Positions 26,160-34,642 of a DNA stretch of 64,000 nucleotides are shown here, in pieces; within the stretch, counting starts at the first letter, position 1; each line of letters starts with the position of its first letter. This stretch comes from Geoglobus ahangari (lineage in GTDB: Archaea > Halobacteriota > Archaeoglobi > Archaeoglobales > Archaeoglobaceae), in contig NZ_CP011267.1 of NCBI RefSeq assembly GCF_001006045.1, positions 1,706,094 through 1,770,093 on the forward strand, read 5' to 3'. The notes below the pieces were generated by a model, which saw only the letters and a program-made list of their open reading frames with translations, did no database searches and was not told the origin of the DNA. The translations under genes were made by a program, and so were the position numbers.

Positions 26160-27053
26160 CTCGGCCTTCAGCTCGCACGCCTGACACACCCGCTTTGGGG
26201 TTGGCTCACCGCACACCTCACACCTTCTGAGGTCTATCTGCGGATACATCTCCCTCAGACAGGGGATCAGGGTCTCGAAGCTCCTGAGAACAGAGAACTT
26301 TCTTCCCGGGTACCTGTTCTCGAAGTCGTAGAGGAAGTCCCTGACAACAGCCCTGACAGGTGTTCTGCTGTAAGGGCACTCGTCGAGGGAGACCGGGAGG
26401 TTGTGGAGGAGGGCGTAAAGAACCACCTCCTTCTCGTAGATCTCCCTGAGGGGTTTTATCCTCAGCACAAGCCCCTCCTGAACCCTCGATGGTATGAGCC
26501 TCGCAAGCCGCTCTACGTCCGACTGCAGAAAGTTCAGGAGGATCGTCTGGGTCTCATCGTCGAGGTTGTGGCCGGTGGCGAGCTTGTTGGCCCCGAGCTC
26601 CCTCGCAGTCCTGTTCAGCAGGTACTTCCTGAACACCCCGCAGTAAGCGCAGGCGTTTCTTTCTCCCTTTTCAACCATCTCGTCCAGCTCGAGCCCGATC
26701 TCGTCCCTGAAAGAGACGATGTGATGCTCTATGTCAAGCTCCCTGCAGACCTCCTTAGCGGTCTCAACCGTCGGAGGACGGTAGTTGGCTATCCCCTCGT
26801 CCACTGTTATTGCCACAAGCTCGATGTCCCTCCTGTCGCCGTAAAGGCTCTTCAGAACGTGGGCGAGAACAACGCTGTCCTTGCCTCCGCTCATGGCTAT
26901 GGCTATCCTCTCATTCCTCGTTATCATCCTGTACTTCCTGATGTTCCTCTTAACCCTCCTGATGAAGTCCTCTACGAAGTGTTTCCTGCAAAGGTGTCTT
27001 CCGGAGTGCCGCTGGAAATACACGGCCTCTCTGCTGCAGCGGGAGCACTTCAC
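26106..27053 (-). CDS. tRNA 2-thiolation enzyme of the NcsA/TtuA family
   Basis: 315 residues. N-terminal Zn ribbon (CSRCSREAV ... LCRKHF), PP-loop ATPase motif AMSGGKDSVVLAHVL, catalytic region ACAYCGVFRKYLL with a second Cys in DECPYSRTPVR, and C-terminal Zn ribbon CEVCGEPTPKRVCQAC. These enzymes adenylate and thiolate tRNA uridine (position 34 in NcsA, 54 in TtuA) using an iron-sulfur cluster and a small sulfur carrier. The start is GTG at 27053; the TATA box CTATATAAA at 27077-27085 gives a leaderless transcript. Which position is modified cannot be told. Confidence 0.88.
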   Translation of the reverse strand: MKCSRCSREAVYFQRHSGRHLCRKHFVEDFIRRVKRNIRKYRMITRNERIAIAMSGGKDSVVLAHVLKSLYGDRRDIELVAITVDEGIANYRPPTVETAKEVCRELDIEHHIVSFRDEIGLELDEMVEKGERNACAYCGVFRKYLLNRTARELGANKLATGHNLDDETQTILLNFLQSDVERLARLIPSRVQEGLVLRIKPLREIYEKEVVLYALLHNLPVSLDECPYSRTPVRAVVRDFLYDFENRYPGRKFSVLRSFETLIPCLREMYPQIDLRRCEVCGEPTPKRVCQACELKAELGLLGPEVSEGNDTDQA

Positions 27054-27056
27054 GAA

Positions 27057-27072
27057 ACCTGTTTAAACAGGT
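27057..27072. promoter_or_regulatory. Perfect 16-base palindrome between divergent ncsA-like and rio2 genes
   Basis: ACCTGTTTAAACAGGT is an exact palindrome that begins 4 bases upstream of the GTG of the ncsA-like gene. Its TTTAAA centre is ~25 bases before the GTG of rio2 (27090), so it may be the rio2 TATA box. At the same time it covers the predicted transcript start of the ncsA-like gene. It could be an operator controlling both genes. Confidence 0.5.
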
Positions 27073-27076
27073 GCTT

Positions 27077-27085
27077 GTTTATATA
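27077..27085 (-). promoter_or_regulatory. TATA box of the ncsA-like gene
   Basis: The minus strand reads CTATATAAA, centred ~28 bases ahead of the GTG at 27053. The two divergent promoters are interleaved within 36 bases. Confidence 0.65.
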
Positions 27086-27089
27086 GTAT

Positions 27090-27947
27090 GTGCAGGACAT
27101 CGTCGAGGTTTACAGCGCACTCAGCAGGAAGGATGAGTGCATAATGAACGCGATTTTCGAGAACATGTGGGACTTCGAGTACGTGCCGGTGCACGTGTTC
27201 ATAAGGGAGTGTGGGATGTCTGAGGAGAAGGTCGAGGGACTGCTCAGGAGGCTTGCAGGGCTGAGGCTCGTGGAGAACAAGTACACCGAGTATCTGGGTG
27301 CGAGCTTCACGTTCAAGGGGCTCTCGGTTTTCTCGCTGAAGAGGCTCGTGAGAAGGAACGTAATAGACATGCTGGGAAAGATCATGGGCGAGGGGAAGGA
27401 GAGTGTGGTGTTCAACGCCCTCTCGGAAAGGCATGGGGAGGTCGTTGTGAAGTTCCACAGAGTGGGCTACCCGAGCTTCAAGAAGGTCAAGGAGAAGAGG
27501 GACTACGGGACGTTGCACTACACAGTCCTGACCATCAGATCCGCCAAGAGGGAGTTCCAGGCCCTGAAGAGGCTGTATGGATATGCGAGCGTTCCGAGGC
27601 CAATTGCGTGGGAGGGCAACGCTGTTGTGACGGAGCTTGTTGATGCGAGGGAGCTGAACAAGGTGAGACTCGAGGAGCCGGAGCATGTGCTCGAGCTGAT
27701 AATCGAGGAGATCAGGAAGATGTATGAGAGGGGGGTTGTGCACGGAGACCTGAGCCAGTTCAACATACTCGTCAGCGAGGAGGGGCTGTGGATCATAGAC
27801 TTCCCCCAGTCTGTGGATGTCGGGGACGAGGTGGCGGAGGAGTATCTTGAGAGGGACGTCTCCAATGTCATAACCTACTTCGAGAGAGCTTACGGGGTGA
27901 AAAAAGATTTAAATGAGGTTCTGAGATACGTAAAAGGAGAGGCATGA
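27090..27947 (+). CDS. rio2: RIO2 atypical protein kinase
   Basis: 285 residues, normal size. N-terminal winged helix (1-~85, IMNAIFENMWDFEYVPV), nucleotide loop GEGKESVVF with the following VVVKFHRVG (catalytic Lys), KVKEKRDYG hallmark loop, catalytic loop VHGDLSQFN and metal-binding IIDFPQSVD. RIO2 acts in small-subunit ribosome maturation. The GTG start at 27090 agrees with the length of relatives' N-termini. It overlaps the DUF460 gene by 4 bases. Confidence 0.95.
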   Translation: MQDIVEVYSALSRKDECIMNAIFENMWDFEYVPVHVFIRECGMSEEKVEGLLRRLAGLRLVENKYTEYLGASFTFKGLSVFSLKRLVRRNVIDMLGKIMGEGKESVVFNALSERHGEVVVKFHRVGYPSFKKVKEKRDYGTLHYTVLTIRSAKREFQALKRLYGYASVPRPIAWEGNAVVTELVDARELNKVRLEEPEHVLELIIEEIRKMYERGVVHGDLSQFNILVSEEGLWIIDFPQSVDVGDEVAEEYLERDVSNVITYFERAYGVKKDLNEVLRYVKGEA

Positions 27948-29830
27948 GGATATTCGGGGTTGATATACTCAGGGGCTCCTCCCGCTCAAAATCCATTCCG
28001 AGATATGCTCTCTACGTGATAGACGGAGAGGAGGAGTGGAGCAGGGAGGTGTCCAGAAGCAGGTTTTTCAGGTACATCCGTGACTACAGGCCGGACTTCG
28101 TTGCCACGGACAACATATTCGAGCTCTTCAGGGACAAGAGGGAGCTGATTTCCTTTCTGAAGAGTATCCCACCTGAGACGAGGTTCGTTCAGACCGCAGG
28201 TCACACTTCACTGCCAAAGCTCGCGAGGAGGTACGGCATCCACGTCGACCCGAAGAACCCCTTTGACGAGGCGAGGGCCTCTGCGCTGCTCGTGAAGTAT
28301 GGGGTCGGAGAGGTAGTCTCGGTTTTTGCAGACAGGACGATCATAAAGGTCAGCAGGAACAGGAGCCTCGGGAAGGGCGGATGGAGGCAGAACAAGTACA
28401 GGAGGAAGGTTCACAACTCTGTCAGGGCAGTTTACAGGGAGATAAAGAGCATACTTGACGAGCATGGTCTGGAATACGTGGAGGATGTCAGAGAGGGGTA
28501 CGGGGGAATAAGCAGGGGTGTGCTGCTTGTCAACGAGCCGAGGGAGAGAGTTCCGATAAACTCCTTCAGGATGAGGGACGTTCAGGTCACGGTTGAGGCC
28601 GTGGAGAAGGAGAAGATAGAGCTAATACCCATGAAGAGGCAGACGACCTACACGATCGTCGGGATCGATCCCGGAGCGACCGTGGGTGTGGCGATCCTCG
28701 ACCTGAACGGAAACGTTCTCGCAGTGAGGAGCAAGAAGGGATGGAGCTACTCAGAGGTCGTGGAGTTCATACTCTCCCACGGAAAGCCCGTGGTTATTGC
28801 AACCGACAAGAAGTCTGCTCCCGAGTACATATCCAAGATGCGGGCCTCCTTCAACTGCATTCTCCACTGCCCGAAGGAGGATATTCCTGTGGAAAGGAAG
28901 AAGGCTCTCACGGCTGGAAAGAGTATAGCCAACGACCACGAAAGGGACGCGCTCGCCTCAGCCCTTGACGCGTACAACACCTACAGGAACAAGCTGAGGA
29001 ACGTGGAGAAGAGGATCCCGGAGGGTTACGACTTCGACGAGATCAAGGCCGGAATAATAAGGGGGCTGTCCCTGAAGTCGATGCTCGAGAGGAAGACATC
29101 GGAGAGCAGAGAGGGAGAGGAGAGGGAGAAGGAGGCCGTTGCCGTCGAGGAGGTGCGAAAGAGGGACAGGATAATCGCTGAGCTCAGAGAGGAGAACAGG
29201 AGGCTGGAGGAAGAGGTCAGAAGGCTGAAGAAAGAAATAGAGAGGCTCAAGGAGAGGATATACACCATATCCAGCGAGGAGCACAGGAAGATAAGGGAGA
29301 AGAACGTCGTCAAGTCACTTCAGTCCGAGATCAGGGATCTCAGGAGGGCCATCTCCGAGAAGGACAAGAAGATAGAGGAGCTCGAGTCGAAGCTTGACGA
29401 GCTCAGGAAGGTCAAGTACCTCGAGTTCAGGGGCTGGAAGGCCATCAAGGTTTTGAGGAAGTTCACGAAGGACGAGATAGAGAGGGTTCTGAACACGGTC
29501 GGGATAGAGGAGGGGGATGTTGTTTACATCTCAGAGGTTGCTGGTGGTGGGAAGAGCAGCGCGGAAACGCTGGTGAGCAGGGGCGTGAGGGCGATAGTTG
29601 CAAGCGGGGAGATGTCTCACTACGCGAAAGAGGTCTTCGAGAGCAGCAGGATTCCGGTGATACCCGCGGAGGAGGTTAAGGCTAAGCTGTACGACGAGTT
29701 CGCGCTCGTAGAGTCAGACGTGCTCGAGGAGTGCATAGAGAGGTACAGGAAGGAGATGGAGAAGAGGAGCCTCGAGAAGATTGAGGAGCTTATCTTCGAG
29801 TACAGGAGCAGGAGGATGGGAGAGTTCTGA
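27944..29830 (+). CDS. DUF460 protein: RNase H-like domain with long coiled coil
   Basis: 628 residues of an archaeal family (COG2433 type). Residues 1-~230 include a first RNase H-like half; about 230-360 has IVGIDPGATVGVAILDLNG, which resembles the catalytic start of RuvC/YqgF-type nucleases (DPG), with later acidic residues ERDALASALDAY. Residues ~390-510 form a strongly charged coiled coil; the C-terminal ~120 residues contain VVYISEVAGGGKSSAETLV. The family is predicted to act on DNA or RNA but is not characterised. It is translationally coupled to rio2. Confidence 0.85.
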   Translation: MRIFGVDILRGSSRSKSIPRYALYVIDGEEEWSREVSRSRFFRYIRDYRPDFVATDNIFELFRDKRELISFLKSIPPETRFVQTAGHTSLPKLARRYGIHVDPKNPFDEARASALLVKYGVGEVVSVFADRTIIKVSRNRSLGKGGWRQNKYRRKVHNSVRAVYREIKSILDEHGLEYVEDVREGYGGISRGVLLVNEPRERVPINSFRMRDVQVTVEAVEKEKIELIPMKRQTTYTIVGIDPGATVGVAILDLNGNVLAVRSKKGWSYSEVVEFILSHGKPVVIATDKKSAPEYISKMRASFNCILHCPKEDIPVERKKALTAGKSIANDHERDALASALDAYNTYRNKLRNVEKRIPEGYDFDEIKAGIIRGLSLKSMLERKTSESREGEEREKEAVAVEEVRKRDRIIAELREENRRLEEEVRRLKKEIERLKERIYTISSEEHRKIREKNVVKSLQSEIRDLRRAISEKDKKIEELESKLDELRKVKYLEFRGWKAIKVLRKFTKDEIERVLNTVGIEEGDVVYISEVAGGGKSSAETLVSRGVRAIVASGEMSHYAKEVFESSRIPVIPAEEVKAKLYDEFALVESDVLEECIERYRKEMEKRSLEKIEELIFEYRSRRMGEF

Positions 29831-29837
29831 CGGAATT

Positions 29838-29846
29838 GTTAAATAC
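29838..29846 (+). promoter_or_regulatory. TATA box of the prsW-like gene
   Basis: GTTAAATAC lies 7 bases after the DUF460 stop and is centred 27 bases ahead of the ATG at 29869. It rules out the TTG at 29836 as a start. Confidence 0.6.
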
Positions 29847-29868
29847 TCCCTCCCACGCCCATGAGCTG

Positions 29869-30504
29869 ATGATAGAGTACCTGATCCTCGCCTATGCACC
29901 AGCGCTCTTCATAATGTGGTACGTCTACCACAAGGACAGGATAGAGCCGGAGCCGAAGAGGTATGTGGTTGCGACGTTTCTGATAGCTTCTACAGTTTCA
30001 CCCCTGATCGCCATGATCTTCGAGGCCCCATTCCCGCAGGAACTTGCTGCATTCGTTGCACCCTTTATCGAGGAACCCGCCAAGCTCCTTGCGGTCTACT
30101 TCCCCTACAGAAGGAGACAGATGGACGGGATAATGGACGGCGTTGTGTATGGCGTGGCAGCAGGCCTCGGCTTCGCGGCATTCGAGAACCTGATGTACGG
30201 GATCAGCTACGGGTCTGAGGTCGCGATGATCAGGGCATTTCTGACCCCCATAGCCCACTCCACGTTCACCGCACTCTCTGGAGTCGGTCTTGGGCTTAAA
30301 GCCGAGGGGAAGACCCTGTCCGTGAAGCCCTACCTCGCGATGGCCATGATGTTCCACCTCTGGTGGAACGTGTCCGCTGTGATGAGCTTCATGACGCTCG
30401 CCATGTTCGCGGCGAATCTGGCCGTGCTTTACTCGCTCATAAGGCTTGGAATGAGGGAGGACGTGCAGAAAATAGAGTACTACATAATGAGACGAAAGAT
30501 TTAA
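29869..30504 (+). CDS. PrsW-family intramembrane protease
   Basis: 211 residues with about seven membrane helices. The catalytic family motifs are present: APFIEEPAKLLAVYF (EExxK-type motif), GVAAGLGFAAFENLMYG (FxxxEN), and IAHSTFTALSGVGLG with the conserved His; FHLWWN supplies a further conserved His. The bacterial relative PrsW cleaves anti-sigma factors; archaeal substrates are unknown. The TATA box at 29838-29846 supports this leaderless start. It stands alone, although it follows DUF460 closely. Confidence 0.82.
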   Translation: MIEYLILAYAPALFIMWYVYHKDRIEPEPKRYVVATFLIASTVSPLIAMIFEAPFPQELAAFVAPFIEEPAKLLAVYFPYRRRQMDGIMDGVVYGVAAGLGFAAFENLMYGISYGSEVAMIRAFLTPIAHSTFTALSGVGLGLKAEGKTLSVKPYLAMAMMFHLWWNVSAVMSFMTLAMFAANLAVLYSLIRLGMREDVQKIEYYIMRRKI

Positions 30505-30529
30505 TACGTTTGGAGGCTATCTGTGAACG

Positions 30530-30763
30530 ATGGCGCTCGGATTCGTCCTCATAAAGGTGATGCCACGCAAGGAGAGGGAAGTGTACGAGAAGCTTCTCAA
30601 GCTTGACGAGGTGGAGGAACTCTACCCGCTTTTCGGTGAGTACGACCTGATAGCCAAGATAAGTGTTAAGGACTTCGAAGAGCTGAGCGAGGTCGTTGTG
30701 AAGAAGATAAGGTCGATAGATGGAGTTATAGAGACGAAAACCCTGACCGGGGCGAAGTTCTGA
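30530..30763 (+). CDS. Stand-alone RAM (Lrp/AsnC ligand-binding) domain protein
   Basis: 77 residues matching only the ligand-binding half of Lrp/AsnC regulators (GFVLIKVMPRKEREVYEKL ... FGEYDLIAKISVKDFEEL). There is no DNA-binding domain. Such proteins form ring oligomers that bind amino acids and may modulate full-length Lrp regulators. A TTTAATACG element ~27 bases upstream suggests a leaderless transcript, shared with the ACT-domain gene that begins one base after its stop. Confidence 0.85.
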   Translation: MALGFVLIKVMPRKEREVYEKLLKLDEVEELYPLFGEYDLIAKISVKDFEELSEVVVKKIRSIDGVIETKTLTGAKF

Positions 30764-30764
30764 G

Positions 30765-31424
30765 ATGATAAGGGGCCTGCAGATAATCGCGAGGAATCAG
30801 GTCGGAGTTCTGAGGGACATAACCTCCAAGATAGCGGAGCATGGCGGAAATATCACGTACGCCCAGAGCTTCATCATAGAGCATGGGGAGAACAAGGGAA
30901 ACGCGCTGATCTACATGGAGATCGAGGGCGGAGACTTCGAGAAAATGCTGGAGGAAATAAGGGAGTTCCCCACAGTCCTCGAGGTGTGCGAGGAGAAGCC
31001 GTTCGAAAGGGTCTTTGGCAAGCGGATCCTGATTTTTGGAGGAGGGGCACTGGTCTCACAGGTTGCGCTCGGTGCAATAACCGAGGCCGACAGGCACAAC
31101 CTGAGAGGTGAGCGGATAAGCGTGGACACAATGCCCCTCGTCGGAGAGGACGAGCTGGCAGACGCTGTCAGGGCAGTTGCGAGGCTGCACAGGGCGGAGG
31201 TGCTGATACTGGCAGGCGGGCTGATGGGAGGCAAGGTGACGGAGGAGGTGAAGAAGCTGAGGAGAGCCGGGATCCCGGTGATAAGCCTGAACATGTTTGG
31301 CTCCGTGCCCAAGGTCAGCGACCTTGTCGTCAGCGACCCCGTTATGGCCGGAACCCTCGCAGTGATGCACGCCTCGGAAAAGGCGAAGTTCGAGATAGAG
31401 AAGGTGAAGGGGAGGAGGATTTAA
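30765..31424 (+). CDS. ACT domain protein with DUF5612-type C-terminus
   Basis: 219 residues. N-terminal ACT domain (1-~80: NQVGVLRDITSKIAEHGGNI) binds an amino acid or similar ligand; the C-terminal ~135 residues have GKRILIFGGGALVSQVALGAI and LILAGGLMGG, a Rossmann-like domain specific to methanogens and Archaeoglobales. It is co-transcribed with the RAM protein, so the pair may sense the same small molecule. No DNA-binding or catalytic motif is seen. Confidence 0.75.
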   Translation: MIRGLQIIARNQVGVLRDITSKIAEHGGNITYAQSFIIEHGENKGNALIYMEIEGGDFEKMLEEIREFPTVLEVCEEKPFERVFGKRILIFGGGALVSQVALGAITEADRHNLRGERISVDTMPLVGEDELADAVRAVARLHRAEVLILAGGLMGGKVTEEVKKLRRAGIPVISLNMFGSVPKVSDLVVSDPVMAGTLAVMHASEKAKFEIEKVKGRRI

Positions 31425-32095
31425 CTCCACCTGCTGAACGGCTCGATCTCGCTGAATGGTTTCGAGTTCCACCAGTCCACCTCATCAATTCCAACTTTTT
31501 TCCATCCGGGGTACTTCAGGTAGTTGACGAAGCTTATCATCTGCCCGGGGTTCTCGTAGAGTCTCGGAGGCCTGTAGTAGTAGGAGTAGTTCGCGATGAA
31601 CTTCTCGTAGCTGATCTCCGGATTCTCCTCAGCGTATATCCTCAGCGTTGACGAGTAGTTCCTGTAAGCACCGTCCGGCCGGTCTATTATGCCGGGCGGG
31701 ATGTAGCTACCCTTGCACAGCATCTCCGGCTCTACCGCAACCCTGTCTCCGCTGTCGAGCTCGACAATCAGCCACATCCGGTTCAGAACCTCAGACCTCG
31801 CGATGTATGTGTCGAACCCTGCTCCCTCAAGGTACCACTCGAGATATGCAGCAACCTCACCGCCATTCAACCCGTCCTCCCCGCAGCTAACGCTGACGTT
31901 GCTCAGAACGGCCGCGAGAGTGCTGATGTCGTGGACGCTTACGTTCGGCGATATGTTTTTTGCAGCCAGATAGTAGTCCTGTGGCAGGTACGCCACTCCG
32001 CTTGCGTAGTAGTAGCCGAACAGGCCGGCAAGGACAATGGCTATGAGAAACACGGTCACCTTCACAAGCTTCCCGATGAGATCCAGCAGACCCAC
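31421..32095 (-). CDS. Membrane-anchored protein with a degenerate transglutaminase-like domain
   Basis: 224 residues from the GTG at 32095. One N-terminal membrane helix (about residues 10-32) is followed by an outside domain. The segment SCGEDGLNGGEVAAYLEWYL, then NRMWLIVELDSG and VAVEPE, recalls the Cys...His...Asp pattern of transglutaminase-like proteins, but the usual His is Arg and the Asp is Glu, so catalysis is doubtful. The TATA box at 32115-32123 fixes the start. Its end overlaps the convergent ACT gene by 4 bases. The fold assignment is inference. Confidence 0.55.
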   Translation of the reverse strand: MGLLDLIGKLVKVTVFLIAIVLAGLFGYYYASGVAYLPQDYYLAAKNISPNVSVHDISTLAAVLSNVSVSCGEDGLNGGEVAAYLEWYLEGAGFDTYIARSEVLNRMWLIVELDSGDRVAVEPEMLCKGSYIPPGIIDRPDGAYRNYSSTLRIYAEENPEISYEKFIANYSYYYRPPRLYENPGQMISFVNYLKYPGWKKVGIDEVDWWNSKPFSEIEPFSRWS

Positions 32096-32114
32096 AAAAA
32101 TCGTAGTTCGTGAA

Positions 32115-32123
32115 GTATATATC
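32115..32123 (-). promoter_or_regulatory. TATA box of the membrane-anchored protein gene
   Basis: The minus strand reads GATATATAC, centred 24 bases ahead of the GTG at 32095. It therefore excludes a longer start at 32134. Confidence 0.65.
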
Positions 32124-32186
32124 ACTATCTGCACTTGCCGGCCATTTCAACAATTTTAATATAGAATCCAGCCAGAATTACACTCA

Positions 32187-34148
32187 ATGGGTAAGGGTGT
32201 CTTCATCTGCCACTGCGGGAACAACATAGCTGAGAACGTGGACATAAACTACCTGAAGGAGAAAATCGCCGAGCTCGATGATGTTGATTTCGTCCTCGAC
32301 CACCTGTTCCTCTGCTCTCAGGACGCCAAGGAGCTGATAAGGGAGATGGAAAACAAAGCAGACATGCTCGTTCTCGCTTCATGCTCTCCCGAGAATCACG
32401 AGGCCTACTTCTCCGGATTCATTTCGAAGCCCTTCGTCATAGTCAACCTGAGGGAGCAGTGCTCGTGGGTTCATGATGATGTTGAGAGGGCAACAAAAAA
32501 GGCCGAGTCCCTCATACTCGCCGGAATCGAGAAGGTGGAGGGAATAAGTCCCCCAAAAACTGTGGACTACGAGGTCGAGAGGAGCGTTGCGATAATCGGC
32601 GGTGGGATCGCAGGCATCACCGCAGCCCTCGAGCTCGCGAAGGCCGGATACAGGGTGCACATAGTCGAGAAGACACCCTCAATCGGAGGGAAGCTCCTGA
32701 AGTTCGACAAGATCTTCCCCCTCAACGACTGCGCGTCCTGCATAATCTCCTCCCTCATCTCAGAGGTGTCGTCGAACGAGATGATTGACGTGCACGTGTA
32801 CTCAGAGGTGGAGGGCGTTTCCGGTGGCCCCGGGAGGTACAGGCTGAAAGTCAGAAGAAAGCAGACGTACGTTGACTGGGAGAAATGCATAGGGTGCGGG
32901 AAGTGCACCGAGGCCTGCCCTGAAAGAGCAAGAAGGCCCGACGAGTTCAACGAGGGGCTGACCATGAGGAGCGCGATGTACATCGCCTCCCCATTCGCGT
33001 ACCCGAAAAAGGCCGTGCACGACCCGGAGATCTGCGTTAACTGCGGGAAGAAGAAGATCGGGACGAGGAGGCTGCTCAGGAACGGGAAGGAGTACCTGAC
33101 TCCCTGTGAGAGGGCATGTCCAACAGGCGCGATAGACAGGAGCAAAAAGTGGAACCCGGAGGGGGAGGTGTTTGAGCTCGAGGTTGGGGCGATACTGCTC
33201 GCCACAGGCTACAGGGTGATGGACAAGCACAGCTTTCCGGAATTTCAGCCAAAAGCTGCTAACGTCATAACTGCCCTCCAGATGGAGAGGATACTCTCGC
33301 CCACCGGACCAAGCGGGGGCAGGATTGTGGTTCCATCAAGCTGGGAGAAGCCCTCAACCATCGCCTTCATCTCCTGCGTTGGAAGCAGGGACGAGAGGTA
33401 CTACACCCACTGCTCGAAGGTTTGCTGCATGTACATGCTCAAGCAGGCGAGGCTCATCAAGGAGAGGAACCCGGAAATAGACGTTTACATCCACTACATA
33501 GACATAAGGGCTCCCGGAAAGGATCTTGAGGAGTACTACACGATATCGAGGGAACACGGAATAAAGATAGTGAGGGGGAGGGTTGGGGCCATAGAGTCTC
33601 TAAGAGACGGGAGGCTGAGGATCATCGGCTTCGACTCTGACACCGGAGACCCTGTTGAGTACGAGGCAGACCTCGTCGTGCTCGCAACAGCTATAGAGAT
33701 TGACGAGGGCGTGAGGAAGATGGCGAGGAGGATGGGGCTCGACATAGACTCGTCGGGCTTCATAAAGGAGGATCACCCCAAGCTCAGGACTGTAGAGACT
33801 GAACACGACGGGATATACCTCGCTGGCTGCGTTCAGGGGCCAAAGGATGTGACGGAAACTGTCCTGCAGGCCAAATCCGCTGCGATGGCGATAGCGAACT
33901 TCCTCGGCAAGGGCAGGATTCAGATGGAGATCGAGGTTGAGATTAGGGAGGAGAGGTGCACCCTCTGCGGTGTGTGTGTTACATCATGTCCATATGAGGC
34001 CATAACCATAGAGGGTGGGGAGGTCAGAATCTCCCCCCTCTCATGCAGGAACTGCGGAATATGCTACGCGTCCTGCCCCGCAGGTGCGATAGAGATGGCG
34101 ATACACGGCAGGGCGCTTGCAAGGGAGGTTGGGGGTCTGGTATCCTGA
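32187..34148 (+). CDS. hdrA: Heterodisulfide reductase-type subunit A (HdrA), flavin/iron-sulfur protein
   Basis: 653 residues, full length. FAD site IIGGGIAGITAALELAKAGY near residue 136; the HdrA cluster motif NDCASCIISSLISEV; ferredoxin sites CIGCGKCTEACPERA and, near the C-terminus, CTLCGVCVTSCPYEA plus CRNCGICYASCPAGA. In methanogens HdrA bifurcates electrons from Mvh hydrogenase to ferredoxin and a disulfide. The promoter element CAATTTTAATATAG (32149-32162) sits ~30 bases ahead of the ATG. It is first gene of an hdrA-hdrC-hdrB-mvhD-mvhG-mvhA-protease transcript. Confidence 0.95.
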   Translation: MGKGVFICHCGNNIAENVDINYLKEKIAELDDVDFVLDHLFLCSQDAKELIREMENKADMLVLASCSPENHEAYFSGFISKPFVIVNLREQCSWVHDDVERATKKAESLILAGIEKVEGISPPKTVDYEVERSVAIIGGGIAGITAALELAKAGYRVHIVEKTPSIGGKLLKFDKIFPLNDCASCIISSLISEVSSNEMIDVHVYSEVEGVSGGPGRYRLKVRRKQTYVDWEKCIGCGKCTEACPERARRPDEFNEGLTMRSAMYIASPFAYPKKAVHDPEICVNCGKKKIGTRRLLRNGKEYLTPCERACPTGAIDRSKKWNPEGEVFELEVGAILLATGYRVMDKHSFPEFQPKAANVITALQMERILSPTGPSGGRIVVPSSWEKPSTIAFISCVGSRDERYYTHCSKVCCMYMLKQARLIKERNPEIDVYIHYIDIRAPGKDLEEYYTISREHGIKIVRGRVGAIESLRDGRLRIIGFDSDTGDPVEYEADLVVLATAIEIDEGVRKMARRMGLDIDSSGFIKEDHPKLRTVETEHDGIYLAGCVQGPKDVTETVLQAKSAAMAIANFLGKGRIQMEIEVEIREERCTLCGVCVTSCPYEAITIEGGEVRISPLSCRNCGICYASCPAGAIEMAIHGRALAREVGGLVS

Positions 34149-34642
34149 GGGTTCTGAACCTCGGAAACAAGGACGTCGAGCTGATTGACGAGCTCGGAAA
34201 GGAGGGAGGTGACATAAAGAGGTGCATACAGTGTGGAGCCTGCATGAGCATATGTCCGGTTGCGATTTCAGGCTTTGAGTTCCCCAACAAGCGCCTGTTC
34301 AAGCTCATAATCCTCGAGATGGGTGAAGAAGTTCTGGAGCACAAGTCTCCGTGGATATGCGTCTCCTGCCACAGGTGCGTGGATGTGTGTCCGAGGGATG
34401 TCAACCCCCACTCGATCTACTTCGCCCTGAGACGGCTGCAGTCGAAGTACTTCAGGCACCCCAAGGTCTTCGAGGATCTGGTCAGGAGGATCCACGCCCA
34501 CGGGTTCTGCGTTGAGTCCACTGACAGCGAGAGGAGAAGGACTCTCGGTCTGAATGAGCTGAAGATGGACGAGGAGTCGCTCGAGGAGGTGAGGGAGATA
34601 CTGACCTCCGGGAAGCTGAGGGATCTGGGTGTTGTGAGATGA
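34145..34642 (+). CDS. hdrC: Heterodisulfide reductase-type subunit C (HdrC), probable CTG start
   Basis: About 165 residues with two [4Fe-4S] motifs: CIQCGACMSICPVAI and CVSCHRCVDVCPRDV. It links HdrA to HdrB. No ATG, GTG or TTG occurs in frame between 34061 and the first cluster motif. Starting at 34043 or 34061 would add ~30 residues encoded within the iron-sulfur end of hdrA and with poor composition. A CTG at 34145 overlaps the hdrA stop as CTGA, copying the ATGA/GTGA overlaps of the next genes; a GGGAGGT site lies 15 bases upstream. ATC at 34142 is an alternative. The gene is certain, the start is not. Confidence 0.88.
   Translation: MRVLNLGNKDVELIDELGKEGGDIKRCIQCGACMSICPVAISGFEFPNKRLFKLIILEMGEEVLEHKSPWICVSCHRCVDVCPRDVNPHSIYFALRRLQSKYFRHPKVFEDLVRRIHAHGFCVESTDSERRRTLGLNELKMDEESLEEVREILTSGKLRDLGVVR

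Noticed and set aside
27078..27086. TTTATATAG as the TATA box of rio2
   Set aside because: It is only a few bases from the GTG at 27090; its spacing fits the opposite gene, and the rio2 N-terminus matches relatives from that GTG.
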